Shown: in pieces, positions 34,679 through 42,354 of the stretch | Layout of the letters: every line of letters begins with the position of its first letter | Numbering within the stretch: position 1 is the first letter of the stretch | Origin: an uncultured Bacteroidales bacterium | GTDB taxonomy: Bacteria; Bacteroidota; Bacteroidia; Bacteroidales; WCHB1-69 | Length of the DNA stretch: 47,339 nt | Direction: 5' to 3' | Assembly (NCBI GenBank): GCA_937949745.1 | Contig: CALECM010000012.1 | Coordinates: 1-47,339, forward strand | Notes under the pieces: model-generated | Databases searched by the model: none | What the model saw: the letters and a program-made list of their open reading frames with translations, nothing else | What the model was told of the DNA's origin: nothing | Program-made: the position numbers and the translations under genes

Positions 34679-35887
34679 TTAACAACTTTTAATGATGATT
34701 GCCGTTCCCATACCGCCTCCTATACAAAGAGAGGCCAGTCCGTATTTTTTATGTTGCGCGATAAGTTCATGGACCAGCGTCACCAGTATTCGGTTTCCCG
34801 ATGCACCGATCGGATGGCCTAAAGCAATGGCTCCGCCGTTCATATTGGTTCTTTCATCTATCCATTCCCTTGAAATACCGTGTTCTTCCGTCAGATTTTG
34901 GATTACACCCAAAGATTGCGCAGCGAAGGCTTCGTTTAGTTCGATCATTTCCATATCGGAAAGTTTCAAGCCTGCTTTTTGTAAGGCTTTGCGAATAGCC
35001 GGTACCGGACCTAATCCCATAAAAGCGGGATCCACGCCGCCTTGTCCCACCGCGACAATTTCAGCTAAAGGTTTTAACCCAAGTTCTTTGGCTTTCTCTT
35101 CCGAGGCCAATAAAACGAAGGACGCTCCGTCGTTTACACCCGACGCGTTGCCGGCAGTAACGGTACCGTCTTTTTTAAAAGCGGGTCTTAATGCGGCCAT
35201 TTTTTCCGGGGTGGAATTCCTGTTGGGAAATTCATCTTTATCGAAAGTGACGGTTTCTTTTTTTATGACTACAGGAACGGGAACGATCTCTTCGTTAAAA
35301 GCGCCCGAATCAACCGCTTTAATCGCCTTTTGTTGTGAGTTATATGCGAACCGGTCCTGATCTTCCCTGGAGATATGGTATTTTTCGGCGATATTCTCGG
35401 CGGTTATTCCCATGTGATAGTCATTGAAGGCATCGGTGAGACCGTCATTTACCATGTGGTCGATAGCCTGCATATTTCCCATTTTAAATCCGGAACGGAG
35501 ATCGCCGCTCAGGACGAATCCGGCTTTCGACATATTTTCAGTTCCCCCGGCGATGACAAGGTCGGCTTCCCCGGCTTTGATATCGGCATAAGCATTCATT
35601 ACGGCCTTCATTCCGCTTCCACACACCATATTGATGCTGTAAGCCGGTACTTCGGGAGGAATACCTGCTTTAACGGCAGCCTGACGGATTACACCTTGTT
35701 TCTGTCCGGCAGACAATACGTTACCTCCTATTACTTCATCAATCTCTTCAGGTTGAATTCCGGTTTCTTCCAGGATGTTTTTGATCACCAGAGCTCCCAG
35801 TTCACCGGGAGGTATATTGGCTAATGATCCCATAAATTTACCAATAGGTGTTCTTTTGGCGGCGATAATAAATACTTTTTTCTCCAT
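34679..35887 (-). CDS. Acetyl-CoA acetyltransferase (biosynthetic thiolase)
   Basis: This 402-residue thiolase condenses two acetyl-CoA to acetoacetyl-CoA, or cleaves acetoacetyl-CoA. The nucleophilic cysteine is C89 in NMVCGSGMKAV, and the acid/base pair is H358 (ALGHPIGASG) and C388 (CIGGGMG). It opens the operon with PhaJ-like hydratase, FabG-like reductase and GNAT. In the context of lysine breakdown it would also cleave acetoacetyl-CoA formed by the CoA transferase. No clear -7 box was found; a weak one-mismatch TAACCTTG lies at 35913-35920. Confidence 0.93.
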   Translation of the reverse strand: MEKKVFIIAAKRTPIGKFMGSLANIPPGELGALVIKNILEETGIQPEEIDEVIGGNVLSAGQKQGVIRQAAVKAGIPPEVPAYSINMVCGSGMKAVMNAYADIKAGEADLVIAGGTENMSKAGFVLSGDLRSGFKMGNMQAIDHMVNDGLTDAFNDYHMGITAENIAEKYHISREDQDRFAYNSQQKAIKAVDSGAFNEEIVPVPVVIKKETVTFDKDEFPNRNSTPEKMAALRPAFKKDGTVTAGNASGVNDGASFVLLASEEKAKELGLKPLAEIVAVGQGGVDPAFMGLGPVPAIRKALQKAGLKLSDMEMIELNEAFAAQSLGVIQNLTEEHGISREWIDERTNMNGGAIALGHPIGASGNRILVTLVHELIAQHKKYGLASLCIGGGMGTAIIIKSC

Positions 35888-36017
35888 AATAATTTGGTTT
35901 TATTGCGTGATGCAAGGTTAAAGTTATATTTTTGACCCGGTTCTTATCCCGGAAGAAGGATGGAAAAATGTTTTATTTATCATTTTATTTTAATAGAATA
36001 AGTCTTAATTTATAAAA

Positions 36018-36869
36018 CTATCGTATTTCTATGGTTCTTCTTGAATTGGGTTGTATATCGTTTTCTAAGATTTCTATAATATCGCGTTTTAATTTCCTGT
36101 AGTCAATATTTTCCTGATAACGGTAATTATAATAAGAACCACTTACGTTGATACCGTTTTCTTCCCATTGCTTTTCGAGTATATAATCAAATTTTGCATT
36201 TTTAGGGTTTTGATGAAACATTAATACATGAAATCTGAATAGTTGTTCATCATCTTCTCCGTCGGCAGTGGTGCTGTAAACGTAATAAACTACTTTGGTA
36301 AAGGTGCTTCCGAACCTATCAAAAGGTAGAGAGGGATACCACTCATATCCCCAAATATTTTTATCCTTCCATTTAAAAAATGAAAAATTGAAATATTGGT
36401 CTATATAGTAGTAATTTTTGGGTAATTTTTTGGCTTTGTAAGCTTTGTATAAAATATTCTTATGAATATCAGCATTCTCCAAGTCGTCTAATCCGAAATA
36501 AGAAACAACTAAATTTTTGTGCATCCAGAATTCCGCCTTTTGAAGTTCTTTTTTATGTAAGAATGGTTTACTTTTTCGTATGAGTTCCAAAGCTTTCTTG
36601 CCATATATCACGGAAGAATCAAATTGCTCATGCATCCTGTAGGATGATTCTAATTCGGATACCGTATACAGGTAAGCCAATAAGACATGTGGATATAAAG
36701 TATCTTTTTTATCAGACCGGATATAAAGATCATCTAAAAGAAAGTAAGCTTCCCTGATCCTGTAATCTTCTAAGAGGTTTTCTGCTTTAATAAATTCTTC
36801 ATCAATGCCTGATTGCCCGTAAAGAGTTATAGTAGTCGTTAACAATAAAATTACGATGATTTTTTTCAT
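36018..36869 (-). CDS. Hypothetical exported protein with helical, TPR-like N-terminal half
   Basis: The protein has 283 residues and a signal peptide ending near YGQ (about 19), so it is exported. Residues about 25-150 look like paired helices of tetratricopeptide type (AENLLEDYRIREAYFLLDDL, SVIYGKKALELIRK). The C-terminal part is aromatic-rich (NYYYIDQYFNF, WKDKNIWGYEWYPSL) with no recognised domain. It stands between the kam and thiolase operons with 130-base gaps on both sides, so it may be transcribed alone. I do not recognise the family. Confidence 0.6.
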   Translation of the reverse strand: MKKIIVILLLTTTITLYGQSGIDEEFIKAENLLEDYRIREAYFLLDDLYIRSDKKDTLYPHVLLAYLYTVSELESSYRMHEQFDSSVIYGKKALELIRKSKPFLHKKELQKAEFWMHKNLVVSYFGLDDLENADIHKNILYKAYKAKKLPKNYYYIDQYFNFSFFKWKDKNIWGYEWYPSLPFDRFGSTFTKVVYYVYSTTADGEDDEQLFRFHVLMFHQNPKNAKFDYILEKQWEENGINVSGSYYNYRYQENIDYRKLKRDIIEILENDIQPNSRRTIEIR

Positions 36870-36916
36870 ACTATATTACTCCTGAAGAGTTTTACATTTT
36901 ATTTTGGGTTTATTCC

Positions 36917-36951
36917 AGAATTATGATTAAACTGTTCATAACCATAATTCT
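36917..36951. repeat. Inverted repeat downstream of the kam operon
   Basis: AGAATTATG (36917-36925) and CATAATTCT (36943-36951) are exact reverse complements with a 17-base loop. It lies 48 bases past the CoA-transferase stop and would fold in the operon's 3' end, but no T run follows, so an intrinsic terminator is not supported. Confidence 0.4.
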
Positions 36952-36998
36952 CATTTTACAAATTTTTATTCTTCTTAAAGAAATTTAAAGATTGTGGT

Positions 36999-37658
36999 TT
37001 AGAGAACCATTGGTTTCAGGGAATCGGAAATGATGAGTCTGGCTTCGGTAGCTTCCTGCACCTGTTCCACGGTAAATTCGGGATGGATTTCTTTCAATAC
37101 GATGCCGTCGGCGGTGATTTCCATAACACCCATTTCCGTGATGATCAGGTTTACCTGACCTTGAGCGGTAAGTGGTAACGTACATTTTTTCAGAATTTTG
37201 GGATTCCCTTTTGCCGTATGTTCCATAGCCAGGATCACTTTTTTAGCTCCTACGATCAGGTCCATCGCGCCCCCCATACCGGGAGTTAATTTGCCGGGGA
37301 TCATCCAGTTGGCGAGGTCTCCGTTTTCGGCTACCTGCATCGCGCCCAGAATGGTTACATCCACATGTCCTCCCCGGATCACGACGAAGGAATCACACGA
37401 ATCGAAAGAAGCGGCTCCCGGTTGGGCGGTAATATAGCCGCCTCCGGCATTTACTAAATTGGGATCTTCTTTTTCTGGTTCCGGTGTTGGGCCCATTCCC
37501 AGTAATCCGTTTTCGGATTGCAGTGTCAATGTTATATTTTCGGGTAAATAATTTGGAATAATGGTAGGCAGTCCGATACCTAAATTCACTACGTCTCCGT
37601 CTTTAAGTTCGAGGGCTGCCCGTTTGGCGATTACTTCCCTGATCTGATTTTTGTCCAT
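36999..37658 (-). CDS. Butyryl/acetoacetyl CoA-transferase, beta subunit
   Basis: This family I CoA-transferase beta subunit has 219 residues. The catalytic glutamate is E49 in QSENGLLGMG, and NLGIGLP and GGGAMDLIVGAKK-like segments follow the CtfB/AtoA/ScoB family. In lysine fermentation the two-subunit enzyme moves CoA between butyryl-CoA and acetoacetate or 3-keto-5-aminohexanoate products. It lies ten bases after kamE and is clearly in the kam operon. The alpha subunit that should be adjacent is absent from the window, so the partner is encoded elsewhere. Confidence 0.9.
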   Translation of the reverse strand: MDKNQIREVIAKRAALELKDGDVVNLGIGLPTIIPNYLPENITLTLQSENGLLGMGPTPEPEKEDPNLVNAGGGYITAQPGAASFDSCDSFVVIRGGHVDVTILGAMQVAENGDLANWMIPGKLTPGMGGAMDLIVGAKKVILAMEHTAKGNPKILKKCTLPLTAQGQVNLIITEMGVMEITADGIVLKEIHPEFTVEQVQEATEARLIISDSLKPMVL

Positions 37659-37668
37659 AATATATGTT

Positions 37669-38457
37669 TTATTGATTTAATCTCCGGTCCATTTCCTGGG
37701 CGATATAAGAAGCGACGTCATCAGCGTAGCTGTTCATGCCGAATCCGGCGTCATATCCTAATTCTTTAGCCAGTTCATAAGTAATGCGCGGGCCACCGCA
37801 GGAGAGGATTAATTTATCCCGTAGTCCTTCGGCTTCCAGCATTTCCACTAATTCCGTCAGATTTTGGATATGTACATCTTTTTGTGTTACGGTCTGGGAA
37901 ACCAGCAATGCATCAGCTTTCATTTCAATAGCTTTGGCAATAAACTCCTCATTGGGAACCTGGCTTCCCATGTTAAGGGTTTCGAACATTTCGTAACGTT
38001 CCAGTCCGTAATGTCCCGCATATCCTTTCATGTTCATGATGGCATCGATGCCTACGGTGTGGGCATCGGTTCCGGTACTGGCACCCAATACCACTATTTT
38101 ACGTCCGATATGTTCTTTGATGAATTCATCCGTTTCTTTCATATCCATAACGGTAGATTCCACTTTCGGCACATGTATCGCGGTAAAGTCAACCGTATGG
38201 ACACACGAACCATAGCAATTGAAAAAAGTGAATCCTTTGGTCAATTCTTTATAATATACAACCTGGGGATTGTCCAGTCCCATTTTTTTCAGTAATTGTT
38301 TGGCAGCCTCGACAGCTTCGTCGTTACAGGGTACCGGAAGTGTAAAACTTATCTGGACTTTACCATCGTTCATGGTATCGCCGTAAGGTTTTATCCGGGT
38401 CAGATCCAGCGTCTGGTCAAAGTCATGCTGATCCATTGAATATAATCCACCACTCAT
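37669..38457 (-). CDS. kamE: Lysine 5,6-aminomutase, beta subunit (B12-binding)
   Basis: KamE binds adenosylcobalamin and, with KamD, moves the terminal amino group of D-lysine or L-beta-lysine from C6 to C5. The 262-residue protein has the B12 motif D131-A-H133-T-V-G136 and the lysine K144 (MNMKGYAG) that, in the Clostridium sticklandii enzyme, holds PLP at exactly this number. The start ATG overlaps the kamD stop (TAATG), so the subunits are translationally coupled. The CoA-transferase subunit follows by ten bases. Confidence 0.95.
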   Translation of the reverse strand: MSGGLYSMDQHDFDQTLDLTRIKPYGDTMNDGKVQISFTLPVPCNDEAVEAAKQLLKKMGLDNPQVVYYKELTKGFTFFNCYGSCVHTVDFTAIHVPKVESTVMDMKETDEFIKEHIGRKIVVLGASTGTDAHTVGIDAIMNMKGYAGHYGLERYEMFETLNMGSQVPNEEFIAKAIEMKADALLVSQTVTQKDVHIQNLTELVEMLEAEGLRDKLILSCGGPRITYELAKELGYDAGFGMNSYADDVASYIAQEMDRRLNQ

Positions 38458-40019
38458 TATTCTTTTTCTCCTTTCATGATTGCGATAAACGGGTTAAAAT
38501 AATTATCTGCTTTTGCTACAACTCCGGCCAATCCTTTTCCACCGGTTTTAGAACGTTTAATATCGGCGAAAATACCCTTTTCCAACGCATCGAAAAGTCC
38601 TTCCTTGTCGATATCGTTTAATAAATGATACGCTTCCTGAAGCACATGTTGCGCTCTTTGCTGTATGATGCCGTTTTCTTTAAATTCAACTTCGTCGCCG
38701 ATATTTTTCATATTACTGAAAATGTATTTGGCGTTTTCAATGGCCAGGTAACGATCGGACATGAACGGCGTATGGACGGCTTCCGTGATCATTCCCAGTA
38801 ACTGAAGTCCTTGTCCCGTCCAGATAGAGATCTCGTTAAATAATGCATTCTGAATCTGTCCTTTGAAAATATTACCGGTCATGAATTTTGTAGGGGGCAT
38901 ATATTTCAAGGGCGCTTTCGGGAAAATCTCACGGGTCATCTGGGCTTGAGCCAGTTCATACAAAAAGCCGTTTTCCAGCTCGGGATTCATCTCAAAAGCG
39001 TGTCCCAATCCCATTTGTTCTTCGGGCATTCCGGCGAGTAAAGCCAGTTGCTCGTTAATCAGGTCGGAAGCCAGGACCGTATGTGCCTGTTCGAATGCAT
39101 CCGCCGTAGTGAGATAATTATCTTCACCGGTATTGATAATAACGCCGGCAAAACTGTTGATTACCCTGGAAAAGTATTGGTCGACAATGGTACGTTGCGG
39201 ATTGATGTCCCTGAACAGGATGCCGTACAATGCATCATTGAGCATTACGTCGAGTCGTTCCAGAGCTCCCATCGCGGCTATTTCGGGCATACATAACCCG
39301 GAACAATAGTTACATAACCTGATATATCTTCCCACTTCTTCGCCTACTTCATCCAATGCTTTACGCATGATACGGAAATTTTCCTGCGTGGCATAAGTAC
39401 CGCCGAATCCTTCGGTCGTTGCTCCATAAGGAACATAGTCCAGAAGACTTTGTCCCGTCGTCCTGATCACAGCGATAATATCGGCGCCCTGCCTTGCGGC
39501 GGCCTGCGCCTGTACCACGTCTTCATAGATATTGCCCGTGGCTACGATCACATAAAGGTAAGGCTTGGCGCCTTCGCCGATCGTATTGAGGTAATCGTTA
39601 CGGCGTTGTACGTTACTCCTGATCCTGTTGACCGTGGACTGTACAAACGGATCCACGGTTTTGGTAATGAGTTCCTTGGAATTCATTCTCATGGTCGTGA
39701 TATCCAATTCATCGCCGGCGATCTTCTCTGCGATTTCCTGCGGATTTAAACCGGTCTCGATCATGGCGTTGCCGAGATAGAAAAGTACGCCCTGGTTAAG
39801 GAGGCCTTTTTCGTGCAGGTGATCCACCACAATGTTAGGCAACGGCACTTCGTTGGCGTCGATGCCGTCGATTCCTACCAGGCGGCATAAAGTCCTTTCT
39901 ACGGCTACAGTCGTATATTGATCCACAAACTTCTGTACTTCTTCGGCGATATTCCGGGCCAGTTGCTTAGCTGCATCTACTTTCCTGAAATCAAGGCCCA
40001 ATTTGCTGTTTACTGTCAT
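38457..40019 (-). CDS. kamD: Lysine 5,6-aminomutase, alpha subunit
   Basis: KamD is the substrate-binding and catalytic TIM-barrel subunit, PLP- and B12-dependent, of about 520 residues (Clostridium sticklandii 516). Visible are the N-terminal LGLDFRKVDAAKQLARN, the DFALDITT-like MNSKELITKTVDPF region and RQGADIIAVIRTTGQSLLDYVPYGATTEGFGGTYATQENFRIMR, split here in my reading between active-site strands. It opens the kamD-kamE-CoA-transferase operon. A -7 box lies 53 bases upstream and a TATAAC-N4-GTTATA palindrome about 150 bases upstream. kamA, kdd, kce and kal, which normally accompany it, are not within the window. Confidence 0.95.
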   Translation of the reverse strand: MTVNSKLGLDFRKVDAAKQLARNIAEEVQKFVDQYTTVAVERTLCRLVGIDGIDANEVPLPNIVVDHLHEKGLLNQGVLFYLGNAMIETGLNPQEIAEKIAGDELDITTMRMNSKELITKTVDPFVQSTVNRIRSNVQRRNDYLNTIGEGAKPYLYVIVATGNIYEDVVQAQAAARQGADIIAVIRTTGQSLLDYVPYGATTEGFGGTYATQENFRIMRKALDEVGEEVGRYIRLCNYCSGLCMPEIAAMGALERLDVMLNDALYGILFRDINPQRTIVDQYFSRVINSFAGVIINTGEDNYLTTADAFEQAHTVLASDLINEQLALLAGMPEEQMGLGHAFEMNPELENGFLYELAQAQMTREIFPKAPLKYMPPTKFMTGNIFKGQIQNALFNEISIWTGQGLQLLGMITEAVHTPFMSDRYLAIENAKYIFSNMKNIGDEVEFKENGIIQQRAQHVLQEAYHLLNDIDKEGLFDALEKGIFADIKRSKTGGKGLAGVVAKADNYFNPFIAIMKGEKE

Positions 40020-40071
40020 CCCTCTCTGTTTAGTGTATTTTTAAATATTTTTCTTAAAATGAAAAGTGTGG

Positions 40072-40079
40072 CAAATTTA
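40072..40079 (-). promoter_or_regulatory. Putative -7 box of the kam operon
   Basis: On the minus strand this reads TAAATTTG, matching TAnnTTTG, 53 bases upstream of kamD. Confidence 0.45.
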
Positions 40080-40171
40080 CATAAAAATCTTAGAATTATA
40101 ATGAAAAGTAAGAGTGACTTTCCGGAGATTTGAAAAGTTCCAAAATCGTCCGGATATTCACTGTTTTCAGA

Positions 40172-40187
40172 TATAACCGGTGTTATA
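40172..40187. promoter_or_regulatory. Candidate operator upstream of kamD
   Basis: TATAAC-CGGT-GTTATA is a perfect 6+4+6 palindrome about 150 bases upstream of kamD, between the kam operon and the convergent end of the S41 gene. No second copy was noticed in the window, so its role is uncertain. Confidence 0.3.
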
Positions 40188-40229
40188 GGATAATTCATCG
40201 GAATTAATTCGATAAACTGTCAGTATCCT

Positions 40230-41681
40230 TTATTTCATTTCCAATATATCAGTTGCAAATTTCACCCATTGATAATCAGGGATGGTATTGTCAATATAAA
40301 AATCCGGTTGAATTCCGATATCGTCAATAGTCATACCCGGAATACGATGACTTTTGGACATGCAGTACCATAATCTAAACTGTTTACACGGAGATTCCAC
40401 AACGTTCATATTGGATATATCGAGTGCTCCGCCGGTGGTAACGCCAAAAAGCTTGACCTTTTTACTTTGTTTGGCAGCCAATAGAAATTGTTCCGCCGTA
40501 CTGGCGTTTCCTTTGTTGATCAATATTGCTATTTTTTTAGGATAAGGGTAAATGGTATCAAACTCATCTATACTTACCATATCCGGAAAAATATCCACGA
40601 ATTCATTCAGATGTTGCTGCATTTTGTCATAACTTTCCCGGGCCCATTTTTTGGTTTCTTCATCAAAGCCATATTCCGGATTTGTGGCATAATCCAGCAT
40701 CATTTCATTATTTAACCGGGTAGATAAAAACTGAACGCCGACGGTACGTATGGGATTGGTATAAAGAAAGGGGATAAGTTCCGAAAAACTTTGATCGGAA
40801 CCGCCTCCGTTGTTCCTTAAATCAATAATCAGATTTTCGGTTGAAAGTATTTTGTCCCTGTTTGACAGGATGACACTGTCTATCATTTTTTTCTGATCGT
40901 AACCGAAACTCGGAATCCTCAGTAACAGAGTGTTTCCATTGATCTCATCCAGATAAGGATTCCTGGCGGATAAATATTTTATGTGATTCTCGACCACATT
41001 TTCTTTGGGAAATGAAGGAGATATTCGCTTCAAAATATTCCCGCCGATTTGAAGATGGGTATTCCCTAACAATTCTACTTTGTCATACTCTTCCGGTTGA
41101 TGGTTCCTTAAATAAAAAACAGATTTATATTTTCCCCCTTCTTTTCTAATACGAAGTTTAATTTGCCCTTTTGTCCATTCGTCCGCTTCCGAATCGATGA
41201 TAAAACCGATATAACCATCCCCGTCTTTTCTAATGCCGATCCTATATGCTCCGATTTCCCAGATCCCTTCATAATCCGCTTCTTTTTTTTGTTCTATATA
41301 TTTTTCAAATCCGGTAATATCCGGATTCTCAATTTTCCCGTAAAAAGCTTCCGCTTGTTGGGTTGCATGGTTAGGTATGGCGCCGTATTTGGGCATTTCA
41401 ATACCTATATGGCCGGAACGAAAAAAAGTAAGCCACTCATACAATAAGTCTGCACACTCCATGAGATTATTTGCCGACTTGATTTTATCGGCAAATATGG
41501 CGTTATGAATATCGTAGGCTTGTTGTCCTTTTCTGTCAATGATGTATTGAAAACCCGCGTCGTTTTCTTCGAAAGTGGTCTTTACCCACTGAAAATTACT
41601 TTCACAGTCGCAATCTTGTCCGTAAGAGATGTTGGAAATCAAGAAGAAGATTGATATCGAAAAGAGCATTTTAAAATTCAT
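40230..41681 (-). CDS. Secreted S41-family peptidase-like protein (first of three)
   Basis: This exported protein has about 483 residues; the start at 41681 (MNFKMLFS) gives a clean signal peptide ending near YGQ. The C-terminal half is S41-like: NLIIDLRNNGGGSDQSF, the serine-containing NKGNASTAEQFLLAAK, and a late GIQPDFYIDN. The serine follows the place of the S41 nucleophile. The N-terminal segment WVKTTFEENDAGFQY is shared with the protein at 42355. No PDZ domain is evident. It may be a protease or a non-catalytic relative; the substrate is unknown. A -7 box lies 69 bases upstream. Confidence 0.78.
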   Translation of the reverse strand: MNFKMLFSISIFFLISNISYGQDCDCESNFQWVKTTFEENDAGFQYIIDRKGQQAYDIHNAIFADKIKSANNLMECADLLYEWLTFFRSGHIGIEMPKYGAIPNHATQQAEAFYGKIENPDITGFEKYIEQKKEADYEGIWEIGAYRIGIRKDGDGYIGFIIDSEADEWTKGQIKLRIRKEGGKYKSVFYLRNHQPEEYDKVELLGNTHLQIGGNILKRISPSFPKENVVENHIKYLSARNPYLDEINGNTLLLRIPSFGYDQKKMIDSVILSNRDKILSTENLIIDLRNNGGGSDQSFSELIPFLYTNPIRTVGVQFLSTRLNNEMMLDYATNPEYGFDEETKKWARESYDKMQQHLNEFVDIFPDMVSIDEFDTIYPYPKKIAILINKGNASTAEQFLLAAKQSKKVKLFGVTTGGALDISNMNVVESPCKQFRLWYCMSKSHRIPGMTIDDIGIQPDFYIDNTIPDYQWVKFATDILEMK

Positions 41682-41749
41682 AATTGAGATATTTTTGAGT
41701 GTTATGATCAAGGATTTCCGGAATTATCCGGACAAAACCTTGTTTGTAG

Positions 41750-41757
41750 CAAATTTA
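41750..41757 (-). promoter_or_regulatory. Putative -7 box of the first S41-like gene
   Basis: On the minus strand this reads TAAATTTG, matching TAnnTTTG, 69 bases upstream of the chosen start and overlapping the stop codon of the GNAT gene. Confidence 0.4.
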
Positions 41758-42246
41758 GTCTAATTTTAATACCATCAACAAATCTTCTTCATTTTCATCC
41801 ATAATTTCAAATCCGACTTTTTGATAAAGTTTTACCGCGTAATTTGCTTTTTTCACATTAAGGGAGGCCTTTTTATATCCCTTTTTGCGCAAATAATCGA
41901 TCATGTGAGTCATTAAGAGGGTCCCGATACCCCGGTTTCTATATTCTTTGAAAAGGGAAATGGCAAATTCCGGCGTTTCACCGTCGATATTTCCATATCC
42001 TTTTATTTTGCCGGATAATATGCGAATCCAGACGGCTCCGATAATTTCCTCATCCAGATCCGCAACCAGCCCGTAATCATCCTTAAGAGTTCCAAAATCT
42101 TTGATATAAATATTGATTTCAGGGATTTGTAATACGCTCCTGGGAATTAAATCCGATTCATCCGGCTGATAAATCGCTTCGTACAACATATCTTCAAGTT
42201 TAGGGATTTCGTTTTGCCGGATTTCCCTGATTACTACGGTATTCAT
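41755..42246 (-). CDS. GNAT-family acetyltransferase
   Basis: This 163-residue cytosolic acetyltransferase has the GNAT core. FKEYRNRGIGTLLMTHMIDYLRKKGY holds the acetyl-CoA loop, and ASLNVKKANYAVKLYQKVGFE is the typical C-terminal motif. The substrate is not readable. It lies between two S41-like genes, all in one direction, with a 108-base gap upstream that contains its own -7 box. It is not closely related to the GNAT at 33029. Confidence 0.88.
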   Translation of the reverse strand: MNTVVIREIRQNEIPKLEDMLYEAIYQPDESDLIPRSVLQIPEINIYIKDFGTLKDDYGLVADLDEEIIGAVWIRILSGKIKGYGNIDGETPEFAISLFKEYRNRGIGTLLMTHMIDYLRKKGYKKASLNVKKANYAVKLYQKVGFEIMDENEEDLLMVLKLD

Positions 42247-42307
42247 CTAATAGATTTAAATTGGCACGACTTTGAACTATGGATTCCCTGAACAGGAATT
42301 CTCACTG

Positions 42308-42315
42308 CAAAATTA
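42308..42315 (-). promoter_or_regulatory. Putative -7 box of the GNAT gene
   Basis: On the minus strand this reads TAATTTTG, matching TAnnTTTG, 62 bases upstream of the ATG at 42246. Confidence 0.4.
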
Positions 42316-42354
42316 TGATAAGTCGTCTATAAATTGTGGAAATGGGCAGAGATT

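Noticed and set aside
34692..35360. 222-codon plus-strand open frame
   Set aside because: It lies wholly antisense to the thiolase gene, whose active-site motifs are intact; the antisense translation shows no recognisable domain.
36917..36951. Intrinsic terminator after the CoA-transferase gene
   Set aside because: The stem is AT-rich with a 17-base loop and no T run follows in the transcribed direction.
40016..40198. 60-codon minus-strand open frame between kamD and the S41 gene
   Set aside because: It overlaps the kamD -7 box and the palindrome at 40172, and its composition is that of AT-rich intergenic sequence.
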